Below are positions 1-7,197 of a stretch of 64,000 bases of DNA, in pieces. Numbering within the stretch: the first letter of the stretch is position 1; each line of letters begins with the position of its first letter. The DNA comes from Proteus columbae (GTDB lineage: Bacteria > Pseudomonadota > Gammaproteobacteria > Enterobacterales > Enterobacteriaceae): positions 1,550,001-1,614,000 of the forward strand of contig NZ_CP043925.1 in assembly GCF_009914335.1 (NCBI RefSeq), read 5' to 3'. The notes below the pieces were generated by a model. That model had not been told where the DNA came from, made no database searches, and worked only from the letters and a program-made list of their open reading frames with translations. Both the position numbers and the translations under genes were made by a program.

Positions 1-28
1 GAACTGGATAAAAGCATTCCAAAATAAT

Positions 29-55
29 AAAAAAAGCCCAGCATGGGGGCTGGGC
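29..55 (-). terminator. Rho-independent terminator reading leftward
   Basis: A 7-bp perfect stem (36-42 with 49-55, GCCCAGC/GCTGGGC, 6-nt loop) is followed on the minus strand by seven U (A-tract 29-35). On the plus strand no U-tract follows. No minus-strand gene is visible to its right, so it may end an antisense transcript from the 60-394 leader, or be a two-way hairpin behind a gene left of the window. Confidence 0.6.
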
Positions 56-91
56 AATACCAACAAGATATCAATCAAAGTATAGCGATGT

Positions 92-113
92 TTACTTAGT
101 ATAGCTTAAGTAA
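92..113 (+). promoter_or_regulatory. Inverted repeat complementary to the Rha ribosome-binding region
   Basis: Arms TTACTTA and TAAGTAA (92-98 and 107-113) form a perfect 7-bp inverted repeat around 8 nt. The stretch 92-101 is also perfectly complementary over 10 nt to 375-384, which flanks and overlaps the Shine-Dalgarno of the Rha gene. An octamer AGTATAGC occurs twice, at 79-86 and 98-105. It could be an RNA element that pairs with the translation start, or an operator. Function is inferred only. Confidence 0.4.
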
Positions 114-195
114 GTGTATATACCAGTTTGGTTAGATAAATCGTTTATCCATTAAGGAGAGTGATCATATCTTGACTGCTAGGAACAGACTAGAA

Positions 196-233
196 GCGAC
201 CAAAGTAACGTAGTGATACGTGATGATGGTCGC
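196..233 (+). ncRNA. Two-stem structured RNA hairpin with GNRA-type loop
   Basis: An outer stem GCGACCA/TGGTCGC (196-202 with 227-233) encloses a symmetrical 5x5 internal loop and an inner stem ACGTA/TACGT (208-212 with 217-221) capped by GTGA, a GNRA tetraloop. The perfect arms and purine-rich internal loop look like a selected RNA fold rather than chance. It lies in the non-coding leader of the Rha gene. No family could be assigned by eye. Confidence 0.45.
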
Positions 234-281
234 GAACTCTACGCATTTCACCCTGTGCACCACATGCACACACATCTAAAA

Positions 282-358
282 CATCGAGCCGTTATTTAGG
301 AATGAGCCTTTGAGGAGATCAGTTATAGCTGATACTGCTTCGATGGGCTGGTTTCCTA
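282..358 (+). ncRNA. Candidate C4/IsrK-type phage antisense RNA and target
   Basis: The arms CATCGA (282-287) and TCGATG (340-345) close a 64-nt domain with an inner hairpin ATCAG/CTGAT (318-322 with 329-333). The segment 297-308 (TAGGAA...AGCC) inside the domain is complementary in two blocks to 346-358 just downstream (GGCT...TTCCTA), in the leader of the Rha gene. An RNA processed from a leader that pairs with sequence just ahead of an antirepressor-like gene is the arrangement known for C4 RNA of phages P1/P7. IsrK is another leader RNA upstream of a prophage antirepressor gene. Assignment to either family is inference; a covariance-model search would settle it. Confidence 0.4.
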
Positions 359-394
359 TGTGGCAAGGGTTCATTACTAAGTAAGGACAGTATC

Positions 395-961
395 ATGACA
401 AAATTATCAGTCATCAATAATGCTACATCTGAGCAACCAACTATGACTAGCTTAGAAATGGTTGATTACATCAATGCAGATAGAAAGGCAAAGGCTGAGA
501 CAGAGGGGTTAAGTTTCCCATGCAAGAAGTATAGAAAATTACAGCATAAGGACTTTTTAAGGAAAGTACCTAAAGTGTTGGGTGAAAATCAATCAGCGAA
601 ATTTTACGCCGATTACATCGATAACAAAGGTCGTTCATATCCGTGCTGTAAATTCCATAAGCGTGAAGCTTGTTTGATGGCTATGAGTTACAGCTACGAG
701 CTTCAAGCGCAAGTGTTCGATCATATGACTGAGCTAGAAGCTGAATCAGGATTTGGATTTACCATCCAGCAATTACAACACATGTTATCTGTGGCAAGAA
801 AAGCTTCTGATGAAGATTCAAGTGATGCAGGTCGCCGATTACGCAAACGTCAAGATGATTTAGCTATCTTAAACCGTGCTGAAAAGTTAATAGGTGACAT
901 TAGCCAAATGGCATTAGGTTTAGTTGGCGGTGGCAAGTTATTAAATCATGAAAAGCAATAA
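395..961 (+). CDS. Rha family phage regulatory protein
   Basis: A 188-residue protein whose central part (about residues 55-110) has the Rha signature: an FLRKVP-like helix, a tyrosine followed by DNKGRSYPCCKF, then a helix ending in a conserved MTELE. Rha-type proteins are phage-borne regulators, often placed next to or fused with antirepressor domains, and can interfere with growth of the phage or of its relatives. The C-terminal 70 residues are basic and probably helical. The start ATG is preceded by GTAAGGA (381-387) at good spacing. It sits at the head of the packaging operon behind a structured leader, which suggests post-transcriptional control. Confidence 0.7.
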   Translation: MTKLSVINNATSEQPTMTSLEMVDYINADRKAKAETEGLSFPCKKYRKLQHKDFLRKVPKVLGENQSAKFYADYIDNKGRSYPCCKFHKREACLMAMSYSYELQAQVFDHMTELEAESGFGFTIQQLQHMLSVARKASDEDSSDAGRRLRKRQDDLAILNRAEKLIGDISQMALGLVGGGKLLNHEKQ

Positions 962-970
962 ATATTGCAT

Positions 971-1036
971 TCCTCAAAATTGAGGAGATTGATTTAATTA
1001 ACATTTAAAGATGAATAGGCCCTAGTGGTCTTTTTT
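971..1036 (+). terminator. Hairpin and terminator after the Rha gene
   Basis: A 6-bp hairpin TCCTCA/TGAGGA (971-986) is followed by a short stem AGGCC/GGTCT (1017-1021 with 1027-1031, one G-U pair) and six T. The next gene's ribosome-binding sequence begins directly after the T-tract. It is probably a partial terminator within the late operon. Confidence 0.5.
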
Positions 1037-1048
1037 ATTGGGGGGAGT

Positions 1049-1210
1049 ATGAAAAACAAACCGCACCTCAAGTTAACTGGTTCATATTGGGTGGCTAGGG
1101 TGAGAGTGTCTATTCATGGTATGGAAACATTCGCCAACGCAACTGGTGAAACTCCGCTGAAAGCCATTGCAAGTCTAAATGAATTTATACAAGAAATAGA
1201 TCGTGTTTAA
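1049..1210 (+). CDS. Small hypothetical phage protein (53 aa)
   Basis: A short basic ORF lying between the Rha gene and the terminase genes. I chose the ATG at 1049 over the upstream GTG at 1025, because the GTG lies inside the preceding terminator. The G-rich run 1041-1046 could act as the ribosome-binding site, though the spacing is tight. The sequence YWVARVRVSIHG, followed by a helix with KAIASLNEFIQE, suggests a small beta-beta-alpha fold, as seen in many phage accessory proteins. No function is recognised. Confidence 0.5.
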   Translation: MKNKPHLKLTGSYWVARVRVSIHGMETFANATGETPLKAIASLNEFIQEIDRV

Positions 1211-1229
1211 AGAAATTTAAGAGGTGGGT

Positions 1230-1415
1230 ATGTCAGAAAAATATCACGTAATAGCAACTAAGAAAGACGGCACAACCTACGAAGGTATGATGACCACTAA
1301 GGAGCCTCGTGTCACTAACGGGTTAATCGGTATCGCATCACTTGATGGATCATGGGTATACATATCACCTGATGAGATTAGTGATATTAAATATGTTCCA
1401 GTGGTTGAACAGTAA
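1230..1415 (+). CDS. Small hypothetical phage protein (61 aa)
   Basis: A 61-residue ORF with ATG at 1230 behind GAGG (1221-1224). A GTG two codons upstream is also in frame but overlaps the Shine-Dalgarno. The protein is predicted all-beta (KYHVIATKKDG, GLIGIASLDGSWVYI), ending with a short acidic segment. It starts 20 nt after the preceding small ORF and is probably co-translated with it. Function is unknown; small beta proteins next to terminase are common in lambdoid phages. Confidence 0.55.
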   Translation: MSEKYHVIATKKDGTTYEGMMTTKEPRVTNGLIGIASLDGSWVYISPDEISDIKYVPVVEQ

Positions 1416-1432
1416 ATGATTATTCATTTTAG

Positions 1433-1528
1433 AAAACTCTACAAATGTCATTCTTTGAGTGGCATTGATAGAGTTTTATATAGGTTTATATCCTCAACGG
1501 TGTCATTGATTGCCGGAGATATATAAAC
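1433..1528 (+). other. Two hairpins between small ORFs and terminase
   Basis: A strong hairpin has outer arms AAAACTCTA/TAGAGTTTT (1433-1441 with 1469-1477) and inner arms AATGTCA/TGGCATT. A second imperfect one pairs GTTTATATCC with GATATATAAAC (about 1484-1528). Neither has a clear U-tract. They may be RNA processing or stability elements that separate the regulatory genes from the packaging genes. Confidence 0.4.
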
Positions 1529-1562
1529 GAAACCAGTTAATTATTCTAAAAGAGGCTGATTA

Positions 1563-2003
1563 ATGGCGACTGAAAAGAAAATGGGTCGCCCTTCTGATTA
1601 CTTACCAGAGGTGGCGGACGATGTATGCGCTCTAATTGCCGATGGTGAAAGTTTGCGTTCTGTATGCAAGCGACCAGGAATGCCAAACACAACTAAAGTC
1701 ATGCGTTGGTTACGAGAATACCCTGACTTTCGTGAACAGTACGCGAAAGCGATGGAATCAAGAGCTGATGCCGTGTTTGAAGAGTTGTTTGATATTGCTG
1801 ATGATGTAAAAGAAGAACCAGCGGCAGTTGCTAAGGCAAGGTTAAGGATAGATACCAGAAAGTGGGCTTTGGCAAGAATGAGTCCTAAAAAGTATGGTGA
1901 CAAAGTAACTCAAGATATTGATTTGAAATCATCTGACGGATCAATGTCACCGACAAAAATAGTTCTGGTTGCCGGAGGTAGCAATGACGGTAGCAAGGAT
2001 TGA
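1563..2003 (+). CDS. Terminase small subunit (Sf6 gp1-like)
   Basis: A DNA-recognition subunit of the packaging motor that binds the pac site and stimulates TerL. The 146-residue protein closely follows the Sf6-type small terminase: N-terminal GRPSDYLPEVADD, a helix-turn-helix region (about residues 25-55, ESLRSVCKRPGMPNTTKVMRW), an oligomerisation core, and the conserved RKWALARMSPKKYGDKV near residue 110. This family points to headful packaging. The ATG follows AAAGAGG. Its 3' end overlaps terL by 20 nt, implying translational coupling. Confidence 0.92.
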   Translation: MATEKKMGRPSDYLPEVADDVCALIADGESLRSVCKRPGMPNTTKVMRWLREYPDFREQYAKAMESRADAVFEELFDIADDVKEEPAAVAKARLRIDTRKWALARMSPKKYGDKVTQDIDLKSSDGSMSPTKIVLVAGGSNDGSKD

Positions 2004-3228
2004 AATACCGCCTAAATTAATTCCAGCTTTTGAAGGTAATTATCGCTATCGATGCTCACACGGTGGGCGAGGATCTGCAAAGACAAGAACATTTGCATTA
2101 ATGACGGCAATTCGTGGCTACATGGCTGCGATGAATGGTCAATCTGGCGTAATACTTTGTGCTCGTGAGTACATGAACTCGTTAGAAGAATCATCAATGG
2201 AAGAGGTAAAGCAGGCGATTAGGTCTGTGCCTTGGTTAAATGACTTCTATGAACTCGGTGAGAAGTACATTCGCACAAAGTGTCGCTCTGTCAATTACGT
2301 GTTTGCAGGGTTACGACATAACTTAGATAGCATTAAATCTAAAGCAAGAATATTAATTGCTTGGGTTGATGAAGCTGAATCAGTATCAGAAATAGCATGG
2401 ACTAAATTAACACCCACTGTTCGTGAGGCTGGATCTGAAATATGGGTGACATGGAACCCAGAAAGAGACGGTAGCGCTACGGATAAACGATTTAGAAAGA
2501 ATCCTCCTGATAATGCCATTGTTGTAGAGATGAATTACGGAGATAACCCGTGGTTTCCATCAGTGCTTGAAGAGGAGCGATTAAGTGATCAGGAAAGATT
2601 AGACTCTGCTACTTACGCATGGATTTGGGAAGGCGCTTATCTTGAAAACTCCGATAAGCAGGTGTTGGCAAATAAATACGTTGTTAAATCGTTCCCTGAC
2701 GACTTATGGCAGAAAGCAGACAGATTACTATTCGGTGCAGACTTCGGTTTTGCTAAAGATCCGAACACGCTATTGCGTCAGTTTATTCTGGATGATTGTC
2801 TGTACATCGAGTATGAGGTATACGGCGTAGGGGTTGAACTTGACCATATGCCAGCGTTTTACGACAAGATACCTGAATCACGTAAGTGGCCAATCAAAGC
2901 AGACTCCGCACGACCCGAAACCATCAGCTATTTAAAGCGTCAGGGATTCAATATTTCCGCAGCCAAAAAGTGGCAGGGTAGTGTAGAAGATGGCATCACG
3001 TATTTGCGCGGATTCAAGAAAATAATCATTCATCCTCGCTGTAAAGAAACAGCAAAAGAAGCCCGTCTTTACTCGTATAAAACAGACCGGATCACAGGTG
3101 AAGTTCTTCCCGTTATTGAGGATAAGAATAACCATTGCTGGGATGCGGTTAGGTATGGGCTTGATGGGTATATCACACAAAAATCAAATGCAGGCCTATT
3201 GGTTCCAAAACGATTACTGAGGCGATAA
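1984..3228 (+). CDS. Terminase large subunit (PBSX/XtmB family)
   Basis: The ATPase and nuclease that drive DNA into the prohead and cut it. Walker A GGRGSAKT is at residues 27-34 and the Walker B segment ILIAWVDE at about 123-130. The RNase H-like nuclease shows FGADFG, then ADSARPE, then HCWDAVRYGLD near the C-terminus, giving the expected acidic triad. I chose the ATG at 1984 because GGAGG (1974-1978) precedes it by 5 nt; the upstream TTG at 1969 lacks a site. The length (414 aa) is normal. It overlaps terS by 20 nt and the portal gene by 1 nt. Confidence 0.95.
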   Translation: MTVARIEIPPKLIPAFEGNYRYRCSHGGRGSAKTRTFALMTAIRGYMAAMNGQSGVILCAREYMNSLEESSMEEVKQAIRSVPWLNDFYELGEKYIRTKCRSVNYVFAGLRHNLDSIKSKARILIAWVDEAESVSEIAWTKLTPTVREAGSEIWVTWNPERDGSATDKRFRKNPPDNAIVVEMNYGDNPWFPSVLEEERLSDQERLDSATYAWIWEGAYLENSDKQVLANKYVVKSFPDDLWQKADRLLFGADFGFAKDPNTLLRQFILDDCLYIEYEVYGVGVELDHMPAFYDKIPESRKWPIKADSARPETISYLKRQGFNISAAKKWQGSVEDGITYLRGFKKIIIHPRCKETAKEARLYSYKTDRITGEVLPVIEDKNNHCWDAVRYGLDGYITQKSNAGLLVPKRLLRR

Positions 3229-4583
3229 TGCAAGAAAACATGAAACTAGCCGTCAATCACATGGTGAGTGATGCGATAGCTCGTGCCCGTATGTCTTTGG
3301 TTAATCCAACTATGGGGCTTGATGCGAAGCGATCATCTGCTTGGTGTGAATACGGATTCAAACAAGATTTAACCTTTGAGGATTTATATAAGCTATTTCG
3401 CCGTGGTGGCATTGCCTTTGGTGGGGTAACGAAACTCGTAGGTAATTGCTGGAAAACATCACCTCAAGTGATTGAAGGTGACAAAGCAGATAAATACAAG
3501 AAAGAAACCGCTTGGGAGGCTTCATTTAAAAAGTACGTGAATAAACGTATTTGGAAGGCTTTCAAAGAAGCAGATCAGAAGCGTCTTGTCGGTCGCTACG
3601 CAGGCTTGATCCTTCATATCAACGATAGCGGAAAGTGGCATGAGCCTGTCACGAAATCAAAGTTACTTAAGAAAGCCACACCAGCTTGGGCGAATGCAAT
3701 TAAGCCTACTGATTGGGTGACGGATATTAACTCTCCTAACTACGGTCAACCTAGTATGTGGCAGTACACGGAGACGCTACCGAATGGTGGGACGAGAAAT
3801 ATCAATATTCATCCAGACAGGATTTTCATTCTTGGTGATTATTCGGTTGATGCTATCGGTTTTCTTGAGCCCGCCTATAACGCATTTGTAAGCCTTGAAA
3901 AGGTTGAGGGTGGTTCTGGTGAATCATTCCTTAAAAACGCAGCAAGACAGCTAAATATCAACTACGAAAAGGAAGCCAGCCTTGATGAAATGGCAAGAAT
4001 GTATGGCGTTGACATTGCTGGGTTGCAGGAAATTTATAATGAAGTAGCAAGAGAAATCAACGCAGGTAATGACTCAGTTCTTGTTACGAAGGGCGCAAAT
4101 GTTAGTCCTATGGTTACAGCTGTATCTGATCCGACACCAACTTATAACGTCAATCTTCAAACCGCATCAGCCGCAATGGATATTCCATCAAAAATACTTG
4201 TTGGTATGCAGACTGGCGAAAGAGCTAGTACCGAAGATCAGAAGTATTTCAATTCACGATGCCAATCACGCAGAGAAAGCGAACTGTCATTTGAGATAGA
4301 GGACTTCATCGACCACCTAATTAATATCAAGGTACTAGATCCTATCGGTGAGAAAACGGTTATTTGGGATGACCTAAACGAGCAATCATCTACTGAAAAA
4401 CTAGATAGCGCTGAGAAGATGAGCCGAATTAATCAAACTGCTCTCGCCACTAGTGAGCCAGTATTTAGTGTCGAAGAAATTAGGGAAGCGGCTGGACATA
4501 AAAATGACAGCGAAGAGCTATTAGGTGAAACTGATGAAGATACAGAAGATAAGGACGGCGATAAGACCCGGAACGAAAGCTGA
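3228..4583 (+). CDS. Portal protein (DUF1073-like)
   Basis: A 451-residue protein starting at the ATG that shares its A with the terL stop. Order (directly after terL), length and composition fit a portal protein: an N-terminal helical clip, the beta-rich part with GRYAGLILHIND, and a C-terminal section with IPSKILVGMQTGERASTEDQKYF, which is a hallmark of DUF1073-type portals. The portal forms the dodecameric ring through which DNA enters the head and to which the tail attaches. The C-terminal tail is highly acidic (EELLGETDEDTEDKDGD). Confidence 0.88.
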   Translation: MQENMKLAVNHMVSDAIARARMSLVNPTMGLDAKRSSAWCEYGFKQDLTFEDLYKLFRRGGIAFGGVTKLVGNCWKTSPQVIEGDKADKYKKETAWEASFKKYVNKRIWKAFKEADQKRLVGRYAGLILHINDSGKWHEPVTKSKLLKKATPAWANAIKPTDWVTDINSPNYGQPSMWQYTETLPNGGTRNINIHPDRIFILGDYSVDAIGFLEPAYNAFVSLEKVEGGSGESFLKNAARQLNINYEKEASLDEMARMYGVDIAGLQEIYNEVAREINAGNDSVLVTKGANVSPMVTAVSDPTPTYNVNLQTASAAMDIPSKILVGMQTGERASTEDQKYFNSRCQSRRESELSFEIEDFIDHLINIKVLDPIGEKTVIWDDLNEQSSTEKLDSAEKMSRINQTALATSEPVFSVEEIREAAGHKNDSEELLGETDEDTEDKDGDKTRNES

Positions 4584-5463
4584 TCCAACATCAGTCGATA
4601 AACTAGAACGTGGCGCAATGAGAGAGTTTGCGAAACGCATTCGAAGAATATCAAAAGGCTACATTCAACTTCTTAACAGAATCCCCTCTGAGCCAGTCGT
4701 CAATAGAAAATACCAATTCGATTTAGATCCTAACTATCTATCAATACTGTTGAGAGATGGTGAGCTAATGGTTGATGAGGTGCTTTTGAATGGCGGTGAG
4801 TTCGGTAACTTTCTTTTCCTCGAATACGTCAGTACAGCATACGAGAGAGGAACAGCGCAGCAGTACGCAAATCTAGCGCAGCAATCAACTGTCTACGCAG
4901 CTACTCAACAAAGTGTTGCAACGATACTGATGAGTGAACCATATCAGTTAAGAATGGCTCTAGTTCGCGCTCGTGTATTCGAGGAGATGAAAGGTTTATC
5001 TGGTCAGGTCAAAGCTGACATGGCTCGCATTCTTACAGATGGTATCGCGAGGGGTTTAAATCCTCGTGAAGTAGCGAGAAACCTAACCAATCAAGCTGGC
5101 ATTGAAACTCGTCGAGCTAATCGTATAGCAAGAACAGAGATAACAAGCGCATTACGTAGAGCGCGATTAGATGAAGCTGACGAAGCCAAGGAAATGCTTA
5201 ACCTTGAAACTCGTGAAATTCATATCTCCGCACTAAGCCCAACAACAAGACGCCATCATGCAGCTAGACACGGGAAGATGTTTACGTCTGATGAGCAACG
5301 TGATTGGTGGGCTCGTGACGCTAACTCAATTAACTGCAAATGCTCAACTGTAACCGTTCTTGTTGATAAAGATGGCAAGCCTTACAACAAGACTCTCATC
5401 AATAAACTGTTAGAGGAAAAAGAAGCCATGAAAGAACGTGGTTATCAATGGGCGGAGGAATAA
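4534..5463 (+). CDS. Minor head protein (Mu gpF / SPP1 gp7-like)
   Basis: This minor capsid protein is usually found next to the portal and enters the head in a few copies. The C-terminal half carries the Mu-F domain: RANRIARTEITSALRRAR, then HHAARHGKMF and the terminal INCKCSTVTVLVD with the typical CxC. The N-terminal half is helical. The start is uncertain: ATG 4534 (behind TTAGGTG) and GTG 4525 both overlap the portal gene by about 50 nt. Coupled translation with the portal is likely. Confidence 0.85.
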   Translation: MKIQKIRTAIRPGTKADPTSVDKLERGAMREFAKRIRRISKGYIQLLNRIPSEPVVNRKYQFDLDPNYLSILLRDGELMVDEVLLNGGEFGNFLFLEYVSTAYERGTAQQYANLAQQSTVYAATQQSVATILMSEPYQLRMALVRARVFEEMKGLSGQVKADMARILTDGIARGLNPREVARNLTNQAGIETRRANRIARTEITSALRRARLDEADEAKEMLNLETREIHISALSPTTRRHHAARHGKMFTSDEQRDWWARDANSINCKCSTVTVLVDKDGKPYNKTLINKLLEEKEAMKERGYQWAEE

Positions 5464-5466
5464 CTG

Positions 5467-6744
5467 ATGCCAATTCAAGTAAACGTCACGACAAAAGTTA
5501 ATAGCGCCTCTATTCGGCGTGAAACATACAACGGTCGTGAGCACATTATTATCCCAAGTTACACGCTTCCCGCAAACGTCATTATGAATGGCGAGTTTTA
5601 CCCAGAATCAGAAATCAAAGCTAACTACAAGAGTATGGAGGGCACGATAGCGCCGCTAGGTCATCCAACGGTTGACGGCCATTTCGTTTCTGCTTTTTCA
5701 CCGGAGGGACTTAACCAAGGATTTGTTGGTGCATGGAATAGAAACGTAACTTTAAAAGGTAATCGCGTTTATTCCGAAAAATGGGTGGATGTCGAAAAAG
5801 CTATGGAGTCATCTGGCGGTCAGCGACTCATGGCTAAGCTGGTAGCCTTGGAAAAAGGCGAATCGTCAGATCCTATCTGGTCAAGCGTGGCAGTATTCAG
5901 GGAGCGCACAGAAGCACCAAAAGAACTGCAAGAGCAGGGCGCACAGTGGGTGGTAAAAATACACTCTATTGATCATGATGCCATTTTGTTAGATGAGCCA
6001 CCTGCTGCTGGGCCAGATAAAGGCGTCGGCTTAATGGTTAACGCAGACCAAGCCGTTTCACTAAAACCAAACTCTGGCGCTCTTATCGGTGAATCTTACA
6101 GAGAAAAAGAGAACAGAATTGAACAAGCAGTGAAAGATAAATTCGTTCTTGCCAAGGATGATTACGCTTGGGTTGCTGATTTCACAGACTCGCAACTCGT
6201 AATTATTAAAAATGGCGGTAAGGCCGAGGTATTTGGCTACACGGACGAAGGCGGAAAGATACTAATCGATGACTCTGGGACTCAGGTGGCTAGACAGGAG
6301 TCATGGGTAGTTATTGCTGCCAATAAATTTAAATCATTATTCAGTAAACCGCAGGCAAGCCCTGCAATCAATAACAGCACGGAGGGCGACATGCCTTTAA
6401 CTCAAGAAGAAAAAACAGAGCTTTATTCAGAAATCGGCAATCAAATTGCTGCGAACGTAACAAAAGCATTGGAAGGCATTACGTCAAAAATTGATACGTT
6501 GCAAGCCAATCAAGATCAGTTAAAAGAAACTTTAACCGCAAACCAACGCGCAGAAGAAACAGAAATGCGTAAAGCCGTTGCCGAAAAATACGGTGAAGTA
6601 GTTGCAAACTCACTGCAAGGTCAGGCGCTGATCGACATGCATAAACAAATTGGTGACGCAGCAAGTTTGGCTGGTAACTCAGGCGCTCAACAAGAGCAAA
6701 CTGGCGCACCAGACTATGCGGAATACTTTGGAGGTGCTAAATAA
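5467..6744 (+). CDS. Prohead protease fused to scaffold (DUF2213-like)
   Basis: A 425-residue protein. The first 200 residues resemble DUF2213-type phage proteases (GTIAPLGHPTVDGHFVS, then SVAVFRER and a conserved histidine in HSIDHDAI). The last 117 residues are a charged coiled-coil scaffold (LTQEEKTELYSEIGNQ...), ending in a Gly/Gln-rich tail. This protease-plus-scaffold arrangement is known from lambda C/Nu3 and related phages, in which the protease matures the prohead. An internal ATG at 6391 with a strong ribosome-binding site probably makes the scaffold alone. Confidence 0.82.
   Translation: MPIQVNVTTKVNSASIRRETYNGREHIIIPSYTLPANVIMNGEFYPESEIKANYKSMEGTIAPLGHPTVDGHFVSAFSPEGLNQGFVGAWNRNVTLKGNRVYSEKWVDVEKAMESSGGQRLMAKLVALEKGESSDPIWSSVAVFRERTEAPKELQEQGAQWVVKIHSIDHDAILLDEPPAAGPDKGVGLMVNADQAVSLKPNSGALIGESYREKENRIEQAVKDKFVLAKDDYAWVADFTDSQLVIIKNGGKAEVFGYTDEGGKILIDDSGTQVARQESWVVIAANKFKSLFSKPQASPAINNSTEGDMPLTQEEKTELYSEIGNQIAANVTKALEGITSKIDTLQANQDQLKETLTANQRAEETEMRKAVAEKYGEVVANSLQGQALIDMHKQIGDAASLAGNSGAQQEQTGAPDYAEYFGGAK
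6391..6744 (+). CDS. Nested scaffold protein from internal start
   Basis: Codon 309 of the protease gene is an ATG preceded by a consensus GGAGG (6381-6385) with 5-nt spacing. This is better than the site of many genes here. The product would be a 117-residue, highly charged helical protein (MPLTQEEKTE...), exactly the scaffold part. Nested, in-frame, C-terminal scaffold genes are established in lambda (Nu3 inside C). That it is translated here is inference from the site and domain boundary. Confidence 0.6.
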   Translation: MPLTQEEKTELYSEIGNQIAANVTKALEGITSKIDTLQANQDQLKETLTANQRAEETEMRKAVAEKYGEVVANSLQGQALIDMHKQIGDAASLAGNSGAQQEQTGAPDYAEYFGGAK

Positions 6745-7181
6745 TGGCTACTAGTCGCTATCGCCGTGTAAACCTTGACGGTAAATCAATCACAGAAACT
6801 CGCTCAGCAAAGGCGGTTACGTTGCCGGGCACTTTTGTTGTTATTAACGCAGACAATGAATTTGCTCAAGCTACCGCATTATCCGGTCGCATTTATGTAG
6901 CCAATCCAGCGTATCACCAAGGCCTATCTATTCGTGATGGCATTCCTGCTGGTGATTCTCTAGTTGGTGAGTATGTAGAGGAGGGGCGAGAGTTGGCTGT
7001 ATTAGTTCCTGCTGGCACCTACAAAAAAGACTCTCCGATCAAGCTCGGAGCCAGCGGTAAAGGCGCTCTTGCATCCGCTGATACGGAATCAGTAATTGGC
7101 TACTCTCAGGATGAAGTGACGCTAAAAGCTGATGATTTCATTCGTGTTCGCTTTCGTGTTGGCACTGTGGCTGCTGCGTAA
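6744..7181 (+). CDS. Head decoration / capsid cement protein
   Basis: A 145-residue protein between scaffold and major capsid genes, the usual place of a decoration protein. It has an N-terminal basic arm (ATSRYRRVNLDGKSITETRSAKAV), then a mostly beta body with GTFVVINADNEF and many Gly/Ala turns, similar in design to DUF2190-type cement proteins that stabilise expanded capsids. The ATG shares one base with the upstream stop codon. Function is inferred from location and composition. Confidence 0.7.
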   Translation: MATSRYRRVNLDGKSITETRSAKAVTLPGTFVVINADNEFAQATALSGRIYVANPAYHQGLSIRDGIPAGDSLVGEYVEEGRELAVLVPAGTYKKDSPIKLGASGKGALASADTESVIGYSQDEVTLKADDFIRVRFRVGTVAAA

Positions 7182-7197
7182 TTAAAAGGAAAAAACT

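Noticed and set aside
1..60. Open frames running in from the left edge (one ending ELDKSIPK then stop at 25-27, another open to about 108)
   Set aside because: Too short to tell which, if any, is the 3' end of a lysis or other phage gene; not listed as a CDS.
172..200. TTGACT at 172-177 as -35 of a promoter for the Rha leader
   Set aside because: No acceptable -10 hexamer at 16-18 nt spacing.
1598..1903. 101-aa minus-strand frame inside the terminase small subunit gene
   Set aside because: A shadow of a well-supported gene; no ribosome-binding site and no protein-like features.
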